Shown here: positions 7,618 through 16,502 of the stretch, one piece after another | Layout of the letters: the number at the start of each line of letters is the position of its first letter | How positions within the stretch are numbered: position 1 is the stretch's first letter | Assembly: GCA_964548175.1 (NCBI GenBank) | Contig: CAZJQS010000012.1 | Location: 41,125 to 105,124 of the forward strand | DNA from: JANQPA01 sp964548175 | Lineage (GTDB): Bacteria > Bacteroidota > Bacteroidia > Chitinophagales > Saprospiraceae | DNA length: 64,000 nucleotides | Reading direction: 5' to 3' | Notes under the pieces: generated by a model | The model's database searches: none | What the model saw: only the letters and a program-made list of their open reading frames with translations | Told to the model about the DNA's origin: nothing | Made by a program: the position numbers and the translations under genes

Positions 7618-10140
7618 TCAATTTCTGCCGATAGCCGGCAAATTAACCCTCAGTTCTAAAGTATACAAGCCTCTGGTAGGCGCCACCGCTGTAAATTCTC
7701 TCAATTCGGAATTGAACAGATTGTTCGCAGAGGCTGAGATGGTGAAAATATCACTAACCCGGTAACCGACGCTCAGGTCAACAGGAAAGAAACCACCCAG
7801 CGGTCCGTAGTTGTAGGTATCCGCACTGCGGGCATCCTCAATGATCGGCTTGCCGCGATATAAAATAGGCTGACCGTTATCGTCCACCAGCGTTTCAGAA
7901 GCGATCTGGAAACTGGAGAAATAGTTGTATTCCTGTACCCAGCGACCGAAGACGGCGCCGAAGAATCTCTCGCCGCTATAGTTCAGCCCGATGCCGAACT
8001 TGTTGTTCGGAGCATTCACCAGAATGTCTAGGAAGTTAACCCTGCCGTCGTTGTTGAAATCGTTCTCAGGATCGTCTTCATCCACACTCCAGTCGAAGAA
8101 GGAGTAGTTGAAATTCAGGCTGAATTCCTTGTTAAAGTAGTAATTGATGCCCAGGTCAAAACCGTAAGTATTCACCAGCCCGAAGTTAATGTATGATGCC
8201 ACCAGGCCGTTGTAAATGCCGAACCCGGATTGTAATTCCTGTACCGGCGTATCACCGCGCAAGGTAGCCACGCCCAGTACGGTCAGCGGACTGAGGAAAT
8301 CCCTTGAGATGTTGTAGTAGGCGTTGGCGTCCAGGAACAGCTTGTTGGGAACGATCTGTCCGCGATAACCCAGTTCGAAGGTCTGGAGTTTTTCGACCGT
8401 CTGCTTGGGCACCATAGAACCATTGGCCAGCGTAAACCCATCGGAATTGCCGAGAATCAGTCCGGCGAACAGGTTGCCGAACATATTCAGAATGGTCGGA
8501 GCAGCAATACCCTCTCCATAAGTCAGTCGCCAGGTGCCTTTGTCCCCTACATGTAAAAGGCCAAACTTGGGAACGAAGTTAAACTCGTAAACGTCGTGAT
8601 AATCCAGACGGGCAGCGGCCAGCGCCTTCCATCCCCCACCAAAATTATGGGTAAGATGAACATAACCGCCGTATTGGTTCAGCACGATGTGATCGTTTTT
8701 GAAAAAATCGATCGCTTCCTGCTCCAGCAGGTAAGTATTCAGGCTGTTGGCACGGTCCTGCTGCCACTGCACTCCTGCGATCAGTTCCAGATTTCCAAAG
8801 GTGTTGTTGTATTGAAATTCACCGTTCCAGCGCTTGGAAGCATCCTTGAACAAAGCGCCAGATTGGTAGGAGAAATCTCCTCTGGCCTGTTCATCGGTCA
8901 GACCGGCATCGATGCCGCGGTAGTATTGCTTGGTCCGCTCATCGATGGCGTAAGTATCGTCGGTACTACTCGTGGTATAGTATAGTTGAGCAAACCAATT
9001 ATTGGAGTTTACTTTCAACTGAGAGTAGAAAATTTGCCAGTCGATGATCTGGTTCCTACCTACATTGGTGGCGGCAAGGTAGTTGCTGTTGCTGTATCCG
9101 GTGTTGAAGGTAATGTCCAGTGCACTGGTAGGACTGTAGATCAGCGAGGCTTCAGCCCTGGTAAAGTCAACGCCGCGGTCCAGCTCCAGTTCTTCATAAC
9201 CTTCCGCCTGTCCGTCAGGAATAGGGTTCCCCTGATCATCAAAAGCACCGACGCGGTCAATAAAGACCGAGTCAGCCCATTCGAATTCGGTGCCGGTGGT
9301 GTATTCACCGGTCACTTTGTAGGCAAATTTGTCGCTCAGCACCTGGGCATGTCTGGCGCGGAAAGAATAAAAGCCGTCACCGTCACCGGTTACGCCGACG
9401 TTCGTGGCCAGGTTCGTCCCGGGATGAGTCCGCGGATCCTTGGTGATGATGTTCAACAAGCCGTTGTGTGCGTTAGGACCGTACAGCGTAGCATTGGGCC
9501 CCAGGATCACTTCGAAACGCTCAATATCTTCCTTGATCGTGGTGTTCAGCGGCCCCATCGGCAAACCCGTAGCGATCAGAGTAGAAAAACGGCCGTCGGT
9601 TACCTGCAGGTTTTTGGAGTTGAAGTTGGAATTAAACCCACGAATGTTAAAAGCCGGCACGGCCAGCCCGGCCCTGAAATAGTCCACCCCCTTCTGGCGG
9701 GCGATCAGTTCGCCGGGGTTACCGGCATATTCCTCGATCTCGCGGGCAAAAACCGTCTCAATAGTAGCCGGACTTTCCGTCAGCTTTTCCGGCCTCTTGG
9801 AACCCGATACCACGACTACGTCCAGCAGCGTTCCTTCAGACATGGAAAAATTGAGCGTTACCGTACTGCCCGCACTCACACTAACTTCTTCCCGCGATTC
9901 CGCATACCCGATGAATGTCGCCACCACCGTGTAGGTTCCCGGCTCAACCTGTAGTGAATAATTGCCATCTAAATCCGTAAATGCACCTTTGGAGGAGCCG
10001 TCGATGAATACGCTTGCTCCAACCATTGCTTCTCCGTCTTCATCAGTTACTTTCCCGCTGATGGTCCCCATCTGCGCATGGACCATGAGCCCAAAGGAAA
10101 GAAAAGTAAGGAGTGTAAAAAACGCTTTCATGAGTTTCAT
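7618..10140 (-). CDS. TonB-dependent outer-membrane receptor with N-terminal carboxypeptidase-regulatory-like domain
   Basis: Start chosen at 10140 because MKLMKAFFTLLTFLSFG followed by LMVHAQ is a clean signal peptide; the longer frame to 10188 adds an implausible leader. The 840-residue product has a CarboxypepD_reg-like domain (about 25-105, GTISGKVTDEDGEAMVGAS), a plug domain (PATIETVFAREIEEY to about 235) and a 22-strand-type barrel. No SusD partner is adjacent, so this is not a standard SusCD polysaccharide locus. It heads a run with an SSS symporter, a KAS III-like protein and an acyl-CoA synthetase, pointing to outer-membrane uptake of a substrate that is then carried inward and activated. 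Substrate not determinable. Confidence 0.85.
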   Translation of the reverse strand: MKLMKAFFTLLTFLSFGLMVHAQMGTISGKVTDEDGEAMVGASVFIDGSSKGAFTDLDGNYSLQVEPGTYTVVATFIGYAESREEVSVSAGSTVTLNFSMSEGTLLDVVVVSGSKRPEKLTESPATIETVFAREIEEYAGNPGELIARQKGVDYFRAGLAVPAFNIRGFNSNFNSKNLQVTDGRFSTLIATGLPMGPLNTTIKEDIERFEVILGPNATLYGPNAHNGLLNIITKDPRTHPGTNLATNVGVTGDGDGFYSFRARHAQVLSDKFAYKVTGEYTTGTEFEWADSVFIDRVGAFDDQGNPIPDGQAEGYEELELDRGVDFTRAEASLIYSPTSALDITFNTGYSNSNYLAATNVGRNQIIDWQIFYSQLKVNSNNWFAQLYYTTSSTDDTYAIDERTKQYYRGIDAGLTDEQARGDFSYQSGALFKDASKRWNGEFQYNNTFGNLELIAGVQWQQDRANSLNTYLLEQEAIDFFKNDHIVLNQYGGYVHLTHNFGGGWKALAAARLDYHDVYEFNFVPKFGLLHVGDKGTWRLTYGEGIAAPTILNMFGNLFAGLILGNSDGFTLANGSMVPKQTVEKLQTFELGYRGQIVPNKLFLDANAYYNISRDFLSPLTVLGVATLRGDTPVQELQSGFGIYNGLVASYINFGLVNTYGFDLGINYYFNKEFSLNFNYSFFDWSVDEDDPENDFNNDGRVNFLDILVNAPNNKFGIGLNYSGERFFGAVFGRWVQEYNYFSSFQIASETLVDDNGQPILYRGKPIIEDARSADTYNYGPLGGFFPVDLSVGYRVSDIFTISASANNLFNSELREFTAVAPTRGLYTLELRVNLPAIGRN

Positions 10141-10412
10141 TTTTAGTTTTGGTGTAAACAATAATGTCGACATAAGGATGTTTGTCAAAGAAAAATAAGG
10201 TTGACCTTTTCGTTAACCTAATTAAATTCTGATCCTAAATTATAGAAGCTAAAAATGGAGAACAGGCCCTTTTTGAAATTAAAAATCCCTGACTTAAAGA
10301 AAAAAAAAGGATTTTTATTTTCTTAAAAAACTGTAAATCAATTCATTAATCAATTAAAATAAAAGGGTGGACTTTTTTTGAAAAGAAAAAGATTTTTGGC
10401 CTAGACTGCTCT

Positions 10413-11294
10413 TTATAAAAAATACTCCATCGCCTCACAGACTTCTTCTGCGCATTCCCAAGGAATGAAATGCCCACAGGGGCTGAGCATTCGCAGGCGG
10501 CTGTCGGGCAACCGGGCGTGGCCGGCCTCAGCCACCATTTGTGGAGTGAGCTGAGGATGTAAGAGCCGGTTGGGGATCAGCAGGTCTTCCTGCCCGAAGA
10601 AAACCAGCGCAGGCAGTCCGACCTGGGGAAGCCGGTCAAAAACAGGAGCATCCAGCATACCCTGGACACAACGGACGATCATTTTACAAAAGGAACGATA
10701 CCGCTCCGGATATCGATGTCGAAGCTTGATCCGGTCACCCAGCATAAAGTTGGCGTCGCTGGGCAGCTTCTTAGTGGAAAAGTTGAGGTCAAAATTGCGG
10801 GTGATCTGCTCAATAGAAAGAGATTGTAAGATAGAGGGCGTCACAAACTGCCGGAACCAGGCCTTGTCCGTTTCACTGAATTGCTCAAACCCGGCAGGCG
10901 CCAGCAGCACTAGTTTTCGGAGCTTGACCCTTTCCCTCAACGCCATCGTAAGAGCGATCTGCCCGCCCATGGAATGCCCTACCAGTACGACTCTCTTTAA
11001 ACCCAGCTGCCGAATGAAGGCTTCGATGCTTTCAGCGAAAAAAGTCATTGTAAAAGCATAAGCCCCTTCTTTCGATAAGCCATAATTGGGCAGGTCCGGC
11101 GCAAGGCAATGGTATTTTTCCGACAGGCGGGCGATCATTTTGTTCCAGGCCGGTGCATAGCTGCCCATGCCGTGAAGAAACAAAAGAGTAGTGCGTCCCT
11201 TGCCCGCTTCCATGTAGGCAAGCTCAATATCATGAGCGATGGATATTCGCTTGACCGGAAATGGATAAGCATAGTGCATCATTGGCGCAGCCAA
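10413..11294 (-). CDS. Alpha/beta hydrolase in the PHA operon
   Basis: A 293-residue cytoplasmic alpha/beta-hydrolase: oxyanion strand LLFLHGMGSY, nucleophile elbow GHSMGG, acid in FFGQEDLLIPN and catalytic His in PCGHFIPWE, a complete Ser-Asp-His set. There is no signal peptide. It starts 21 bp after the phaC stop on the same strand, so it is probably the third gene of phaE-phaC-hydrolase. Reasonable roles are hydrolysis of PHA oligomers or of hydroxyacyl thioesters, i.e. chain release or intracellular depolymerisation, but the enzyme lacks features that would prove PHA specificity. About 270 bp of A/T-rich sequence without a gene separate it from the TonB receptor downstream. Confidence 0.8.
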   Translation of the reverse strand: MAAPMMHYAYPFPVKRISIAHDIELAYMEAGKGRTTLLFLHGMGSYAPAWNKMIARLSEKYHCLAPDLPNYGLSKEGAYAFTMTFFAESIEAFIRQLGLKRVVLVGHSMGGQIALTMALRERVKLRKLVLLAPAGFEQFSETDKAWFRQFVTPSILQSLSIEQITRNFDLNFSTKKLPSDANFMLGDRIKLRHRYPERYRSFCKMIVRCVQGMLDAPVFDRLPQVGLPALVFFGQEDLLIPNRLLHPQLTPQMVAEAGHARLPDSRLRMLSPCGHFIPWECAEEVCEAMEYFL

Positions 11295-11315
11295 ATTAAG
11301 CTTTTTTTGAGACGG

Positions 11316-12335
11316 TCAGTCTCTTTCTTTAAACCATTTTGCGACGGCAGGCGTCAGTAGTTGCTGTGAACGAGCACCAACAAAAACCCCGATGTGCCCC
11401 CCTGGAAATTCCATCAACTCTTTATCCGCCGCTCCAATGTGTTCGTGCAGCGGCTTTGTGGTTTGGGGAGGAACAATGTGATCTTCTTTCGCAAAAATGG
11501 TCAGCGTTGGCATCGTGATCTGCTTCAGGCGCACCTTTTCCCCATCCAGCATCATTTCGTTCCGGATCAGCTTATTTTGCTGATAGCAATCCTTGATAAA
11601 CTGCCGGAACGTTTCGCCTGCCTGGTCGGGAGAATCCGATACCCAATACTCCATCCGCAAAAAATTGAGCAACTTAGCAGGATGCTGCAGAACCGCCGGC
11701 ATGTGAAAATATTTGCGCGTCTTGTTCATCGGCCGGAGCAAATCAAAACCCAGATTGAGGAACTCGCCGGGCACCAGCCCCCCAAAATGATCCACTATGG
11801 CATCCACTTCCAGGTCCTTAGCCCATTTGAAAAGGAAGCCTTCCTCCGAAGAAAAATCTACAGGCGTAATGAGATTAACGAAATTTTTGATTTTTTGGGA
11901 TCGCAGCGCAGCATACATGACACTGAAAGTGCCGCCCTGACAAACGCCCATTAGATTGATCTTCTCAACGCCGGAACGGCGCCGGACGACATCCACGCAA
12001 TCGTCAATGTCTCCCAGTATATAATCAGCCAGGGTCTTGTACCGATCCAACCTGCTGGCATAGCCCCAGTCGATCAGATAGACATCCTGACCCTCCGAAA
12101 GCAGCTTTCGAATAAAACTGCGATCAGGTTGCAGGTCCATCATCTCCCAGCGGTTGACCAGGGCATAGACGATCAGCACGGGGGTTTTGACGGCGGCCGG
12201 GCTGTCCCGCTTAAAGTGATAAAGCCGAACTTTGCCCTCTTCCCAAACGACTGAGCGGGGGGCTGTGCCGATATCTACAACCTTGATCTGTGACAGATTA
12301 TTGAGGGCTGCAGCAGTGGTATTTAGCCCTTCCAT
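11316..12335 (-). CDS. phaC: Class III polyhydroxyalkanoate synthase catalytic subunit PhaC
   Basis: PhaC polymerises (R)-3-hydroxyacyl-CoA into PHA. At 339 residues it has the short class III/IV length (class I and II enzymes are about 560). The lipase-like box with catalytic cysteine, GVCQGG, is near residue 132; the general Asp is in KEDHIVPP and the His in GGHIGVF near the C-terminus. Also present are the PHA-synthase region RWEMMDL and YLIDWGYAS. The ATG at 12335 shares one base with the TGA of phaE (a TGATG junction), which implies translational coupling; a GTG one codon earlier is a possible alternative. Pairing with PhaE makes it class III. Confidence 0.92.
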   Translation of the reverse strand: MEGLNTTAAALNNLSQIKVVDIGTAPRSVVWEEGKVRLYHFKRDSPAAVKTPVLIVYALVNRWEMMDLQPDRSFIRKLLSEGQDVYLIDWGYASRLDRYKTLADYILGDIDDCVDVVRRRSGVEKINLMGVCQGGTFSVMYAALRSQKIKNFVNLITPVDFSSEEGFLFKWAKDLEVDAIVDHFGGLVPGEFLNLGFDLLRPMNKTRKYFHMPAVLQHPAKLLNFLRMEYWVSDSPDQAGETFRQFIKDCYQQNKLIRNEMMLDGEKVRLKQITMPTLTIFAKEDHIVPPQTTKPLHEHIGAADKELMEFPGGHIGVFVGARSQQLLTPAVAKWFKERD

Positions 12336-13648
12336 CACTTTGCAGCCTTTGTTTTTTTAGCAGCTTTTTTAGTCTCCCCGCCGCTAACCGTTTTTTCCAA
12401 TTCTCTTACCTTGCGGCGAAGGCTGTACAACTCTTTGGACAACTCATCGCCCGAAGATTTCATCATAAAGGGAGTCTGGTCGAAGCTCAGTTCGATCAGT
12501 TCGTCCAGCTTGGCTTTTACCAGGACGCCCATCTTGGACACCTCAGCCTGCAAATGAGAATACTCTCTGGAATCGAGCACCCCGGTCAGGTCCTTTTCCA
12601 GCCTGTCGATAAAGTGCTGGAAGAAGTGATCGAAGGACGGCATTTCGCTGGAGCTTTTATATTCATCATACAACGCCTGAATGGTCTCGGGCAAAGTCTG
12701 ACGGCCGGCCTGATACAACAACGCCTGCAATTCATTGGTGCGCATGAGGAATGCGGTATAGGTAAACTGGATATCCTTCAGGATTTCAGCATAACGCCCC
12801 ATTTTGTTGTAGCCTACAGCAGGAAGGAAAGGCTCCATGCTGTCCTTCAAACGCTGATTAATATCCATAGTTGCCTGCAGAAGGGATGCATGCCCCGATT
12901 CGCCCCACTTTTTCAGATAACTTTCCCAGTTTTTCTGCCAGTTCTCCATAGAAGGAGACAACTGCTCTACGTATTTCAGATAAGCATCCATCATCTCGTT
13001 CATCTTTTCCATCCCCTCATGGGCGGCGGCGGGCAACTGGAAGCCCATCAGCTTATTGATCATTTCCTTGTACTGGAGCGGAGCAAAGAAACGCTCGATC
13101 ATCTTTTGGTCGTACACACCGAATTGGATCATTTGCTGAAAAGCCGACCAGCGCTTTTGCATGTCTTCATAGATATCTGTAAAGTTCAGATAGTGAGGCC
13201 GCATAGCACCCGGCAGTTTATCGAGTATGTTTTTCTTCAGCCATTGCTGATTTTGCGCCATCTGATCGGTCCAGACTGACCAGTTTTTCTGAAATACCCT
13301 ATCCGGCGCATATCCGTTCAGGTCAGGCCACTGAAAGCCCATCTTTTCAGCTTCCGCCCGGTAAGCACCGGTCCATTTCCGGTAAAAATCAATTTGCAGG
13401 TCCATCCACTTTTTGTATTGCTCCGGCCCTTTTTCCATGATCTCCTTTGGAGAGCTCAGCAAAGAAGCTTCTTCCAGCAGGGCCCTTTGACGCTCAAACA
13501 GTTCTTGCATATAGTCCGTGTGTGTATTCGGTTCTTCTTTCTTCTCTGATACCGTGTCCATCATTTTCTGCGACGCATCAGCCCACCAGTCCATCATCTT
13601 GCGCTGCCCCTCAAAAAAAGTGTCGAAAAGGTTTTTTGCGTTTTCCAT
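12335..13648 (-). CDS. phaE: Class III PHA synthase subunit PhaE
   Basis: A 437-residue protein rich in Trp, Met and long helices (MMDWWADASQKMMD, WTGAYRAEAEKMGF), the pattern of PhaE, which forms the active complex with PhaC. It is longer than the roughly 360-residue purple-sulfur-bacterial PhaE. The C-terminus has a short coiled coil (ELYSLRRKVRELEK) and a Lys/Ala-rich tail (KKAAKKTKAAK) like those of phasin-type or DNA-binding granule proteins. First gene of the operon, directly coupled to phaC. The 572-bp region before it, shared with the divergent reductase gene, probably holds both promoters. Confidence 0.88.
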   Translation of the reverse strand: MENAKNLFDTFFEGQRKMMDWWADASQKMMDTVSEKKEEPNTHTDYMQELFERQRALLEEASLLSSPKEIMEKGPEQYKKWMDLQIDFYRKWTGAYRAEAEKMGFQWPDLNGYAPDRVFQKNWSVWTDQMAQNQQWLKKNILDKLPGAMRPHYLNFTDIYEDMQKRWSAFQQMIQFGVYDQKMIERFFAPLQYKEMINKLMGFQLPAAAHEGMEKMNEMMDAYLKYVEQLSPSMENWQKNWESYLKKWGESGHASLLQATMDINQRLKDSMEPFLPAVGYNKMGRYAEILKDIQFTYTAFLMRTNELQALLYQAGRQTLPETIQALYDEYKSSSEMPSFDHFFQHFIDRLEKDLTGVLDSREYSHLQAEVSKMGVLVKAKLDELIELSFDQTPFMMKSSGDELSKELYSLRRKVRELEKTVSGGETKKAAKKTKAAK

Positions 13649-14220
13649 AAGACCTGTTTTTTAATGAAAAATTAAATGACTGATTTTACAAAGTTATTGG
13701 CAGACCAGACGCGCCACAAGTCAGCCTGAAAATGAAAGCGAGTTGACTTAAAAACAAAATAACATGTTATTATAGCATAAAAATTTGGCTTACAAATTAT
13801 TAAACTCCGATATTCAAATATTGACTTAATTTCACTCTTTCCACTCTCATTCCTCCCCATAAAATCATTTTCTTACCCCCCCCAAGCCGCCAAAGCGGCG
13901 ACACATAATAACATTGGGCGCAAGCCCTATGGTTAATGACATACGCACAAGCCATACGACCAGGCAAGGGCGAAAGCCCTATGGCTATGACATACGCACA
14001 AGCCCTAGGACCAGGCAAGGGTGAAAGCCCATACTAAAAAAAGCAGTTAGCAACACAATACAATTTAAGTCAATATGCTTTTAAAAAAAATAAAACACGC
14101 TATATCAATTTTTTACACAAAAAAACCACTTAAAAACGATTTAAGTCCACCCTGTTTTTATACCTTTATTTTTCCATTCAACCCGGCAATGCATTAAATT
14201 GCAAAACAAAAACCAATTAA
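13649..14220. other. Divergent intergenic region between phaE and phaB-like gene
   Basis: No supported gene. It contains A/T-rich arms on both sides, with related words (GACTTAA and TTAAGTC) near 13745, 13824, 14070 and 14142 in opposite orientations, and a 51-bp tandem repeat in the middle. Promoters for both the phaE operon and the reductase are expected here, but no convincing Bacteroidota TTTG/TAnnTTTG pair was found; TACCTTTA at 14161-14168 is the nearest match for the plus strand. Confidence 0.5.
13917..14030. repeat. 51-bp tandem repeat with GNRA-type mini-hairpins
   Basis: Units start at 13917, 13968 and 14019 (the third is partial). Each opens with GGGCGCAAGCCC or GGGCGAAAGCCC, a 4-bp stem closed by a GCAA or GAAA tetraloop, and continues with ATGACATACGCACAAGCC and ACCAGGCAA. 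The open minus-strand frame across it (MACAYVI-type repeats) is a by-product of the repeat. Confidence 0.8.
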
Positions 14221-14964
14221 ATGAATAGATTAAAAAATAAAGTTGCGATCATTACCGGAGGAGCCAAAGGAATAGGCAAAGCAACGGTAGAAAAGTTTCT
14301 TGAGGAAGGCGCCAAAGTGGTCATATGGGACGTAGATGCGTCCGCGGGGGAAGCTACCGTCCAGGGCTTTAAGGAAAAAGGAAAAGACGCTCATTTCATG
14401 AAGGTCAACACGAGTCGTCTGGAAGAAGTCACGAAAGCAGCCGCTGCAGTAAACGACCGGCACGGCAGGATCGACATTCTGATCAACAATGCCGGCATCA
14501 CCCGGGACGCTTCTCTGAAGAAGATGACGCCCGAACAGTGGCAACAGGTCATCGATGTCAACCTGACGGGAGTATTCAATTGCACAAAAGCTGTAAGCGC
14601 CTACATGACCGAGCAGGAATACGGCCGGATACTTAACGCGGCCTCCGTTGTAGGCCTGTACGGCAACTTTGGCCAAACGAACTATGTAGCTACTAAGGCG
14701 GGAGTGATCGGGATGACTAAAGTTTGGGCCCGGGAACTCGGCCGCAAAGGCATCACCGTCAATGCTGTAGCTCCTGGTTTTATCCAAACCGAAATGATCG
14801 ATACGGTGCCCGAAAAAGTGATCGATACCATGGTCAGCCGCACGCCTATGTCGCGCCTGGGTACAGTGGAGGACATTGCCAATGCCTACCTCTTCCTGGC
14901 TTCAGATGAGGCTTCTTTCATAACCGGTGTGACCCTGAGCGTGGATGGAGGTTTGATCATTTAA
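14221..14964 (+). CDS. phaB: PhaB/FabG-type short-chain dehydrogenase (acetoacetyl-CoA reductase candidate)
   Basis: A 247-residue SDR: cofactor motif TGGAKGIG near residue 12, NNAG near 88, catalytic Ser in AASVVG, and YVATK (Tyr/Lys) near 155. The substrate-loop neighbourhood GNFGQTNYVATKAG closely resembles PhaB enzymes (GQFGQTNY), which reduce acetoacetyl-CoA to (R)-3-hydroxybutyryl-CoA with NADPH, the monomer for PhaC. FabG of fatty-acid synthesis is the main alternative; the location divergent from phaEC supports PhaB. No beta-ketothiolase is in the window, so acetoacetyl-CoA must come from elsewhere. Confidence 0.78.
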   Translation: MNRLKNKVAIITGGAKGIGKATVEKFLEEGAKVVIWDVDASAGEATVQGFKEKGKDAHFMKVNTSRLEEVTKAAAAVNDRHGRIDILINNAGITRDASLKKMTPEQWQQVIDVNLTGVFNCTKAVSAYMTEQEYGRILNAASVVGLYGNFGQTNYVATKAGVIGMTKVWARELGRKGITVNAVAPGFIQTEMIDTVPEKVIDTMVSRTPMSRLGTVEDIANAYLFLASDEASFITGVTLSVDGGLII

Positions 14965-14981
14965 CAACCGGGCTGCGCAAG

Positions 14982-15004
14982 CCTGCCGCCGCCTGGTCGG
15001 CAGG
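14982..15004 (+). terminator. Hairpin after the reductase gene
   Basis: CCTGCCG (14982-14988) pairs with CGGCAGG (14998-15004) across a 9-base loop, 18 bases after the stop and followed by GTGCTTTTG. A weak U-tract makes terminator function possible but unproven. Confidence 0.35.
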
Positions 15005-15038
15005 GTGCTTTTGAAACAGCCTACTAACAACCGTATTT

Positions 15039-16490
15039 ATGCGTCAAAAACTAAAACGCTTCACGGAATTCGCCAATTCGCTGCTCCCGCACGAAACGCA
15101 GTACCTGTTGTCTGTTCAAAATTTTGACGATGAAAAAAAACTATCCATACTTGAAAGGGTAGACCACAACTGCCGGCAGATATTACAGTCCACATCTTAC
15201 GACACGACCCTCGATAAGCGCAAGTATTCCAATCTGAAGAACTGGATCGTCGACCAGCTCAAAGCGATCGATGTAGACGAACAGTTTGAATGGATGAGCC
15301 ATCTCGAAAGGCAGATCACCATAGATGCCATCACCCCCGAGGAAGAAAAAAAACTACTCAGGGCCATCCGCAAATACGAACACCCTCACTTTTTTTTTAC
15401 AAAATTTTTCGAACTGGTCCAGCATTACCGCCACTTCCTGCTCATCCGCATGCGCTTCCGGGACCATGAGCTGGCCAGCCAGTTCATAGACCAATATCAG
15501 GAAGCTTACAACGCATCTAAAAGGATCAATGAACAATTACACCAGGCCAGCATCGATGTTGTGCGCCAATACGCAGAGAACAATACAGAGTCCATCCAGT
15601 GGGAACAATGGCTGACCGACGTGCTGTATGACGAAAAGGTGGACGGCCTCAACAGATACCTCGCCCTGATCCGACTGATCTTTATCGGACTGAACTATGG
15701 CCGTTTTGATCAACTCAGAGAAATGTTCGACTATATGGACGAGCTTTTCAAACAAGGCAGGTATTACTCAAAAAGACTTCTCGTCAATTACTACAGTAAC
15801 CGCATGCTGCTGCACGCCAAATTCAAAGAACTGGACAAGGCTACTTATTACGGATATCTTGCCATCAGGCAAAAAACCCATGATTATGTCTTGTATGTCA
15901 ACAACCTTTGCGCCATTTTATTGAGACAGAAAAAAAGCAGAGAGGCACTGGAACTCATGCAAGGTTCAACGCACGACATGCGTAAGTCCAAAAGTTTTTA
16001 TAACAAAATAGGCTTTGTCTCCTTCCATGTAAAATCTCTGAACGCCAACTCCTTATACAAAATGGCCGAAAACCAGGCAGAGTCCTTCCTGCTGGCCTAC
16101 CGCAAAGAGGTTCTTCATTACCGCTGGCATACCTTTTTCACCACCTATCTTGAAACACTGCTGTTTCAGAAAAAATACATCAAGGTGATCCGCACGGTTC
16201 GCAAAAACCACTTGCTTGACCTCGACAAAAAGTATCAGAAAAAACCAGGCTACATTCCCTCTATTCCATGGTATTACCTTATAGCAACTTATAAGGAAGG
16301 AGAAAGCAGCTGGGAAGAACTCTGCAAGGCCATCATTGAAGACGTAGAGGCCATGCGCAGCCAGATCAACAAAGAATTGATGTTGAGCGACCTCATGGCT
16401 CTGTTAAAGGTTTTTCTGGCCAGCGATTATGTCGTTTTGCAGTCCAAATTGGAAAAACGAAGGCCGATAGGGGCGAAGAGTATTTTCTAA
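15039..16490 (+). CDS. Unknown all-helical, TPR-like protein
   Basis: I do not recognise the 483-residue product. It has no signal peptide or membrane helix and is predicted from composition to be entirely alpha-helical, rich in Leu, Lys, Tyr and Arg. Pairs of helices such as RLLVNYYSNRMLLHAKFKEL and KATYYGYLAI followed by YVLYVNNLCAILLRQKKSREAL look like diverged TPR units around residues 245-320. The ATG at 15039 follows the reductase by 74 bp on the same strand, with a hairpin between. Similar uncharacterised helical-repeat proteins are common in Saprospiria. Nothing in it suggests an enzyme. Confidence 0.65.
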   Translation: MRQKLKRFTEFANSLLPHETQYLLSVQNFDDEKKLSILERVDHNCRQILQSTSYDTTLDKRKYSNLKNWIVDQLKAIDVDEQFEWMSHLERQITIDAITPEEEKKLLRAIRKYEHPHFFFTKFFELVQHYRHFLLIRMRFRDHELASQFIDQYQEAYNASKRINEQLHQASIDVVRQYAENNTESIQWEQWLTDVLYDEKVDGLNRYLALIRLIFIGLNYGRFDQLREMFDYMDELFKQGRYYSKRLLVNYYSNRMLLHAKFKELDKATYYGYLAIRQKTHDYVLYVNNLCAILLRQKKSREALELMQGSTHDMRKSKSFYNKIGFVSFHVKSLNANSLYKMAENQAESFLLAYRKEVLHYRWHTFFTTYLETLLFQKKYIKVIRTVRKNHLLDLDKKYQKKPGYIPSIPWYYLIATYKEGESSWEELCKAIIEDVEAMRSQINKELMLSDLMALLKVFLASDYVVLQSKLEKRRPIGAKSIF

Positions 16491-16502
16491 GGCCTTTCCC
16501 GA

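Noticed and set aside
8986..9954. 322-residue plus-strand frame inside the TonB receptor
   Set aside because: Antisense shadow of a well-supported receptor gene; composition has no domain logic, and the receptor frame carries signal, plug and barrel.
13800..14018. Minus-strand frame encoding MACAYVI-type repeats
   Set aside because: Produced by the 51-bp tandem repeat, not a gene.
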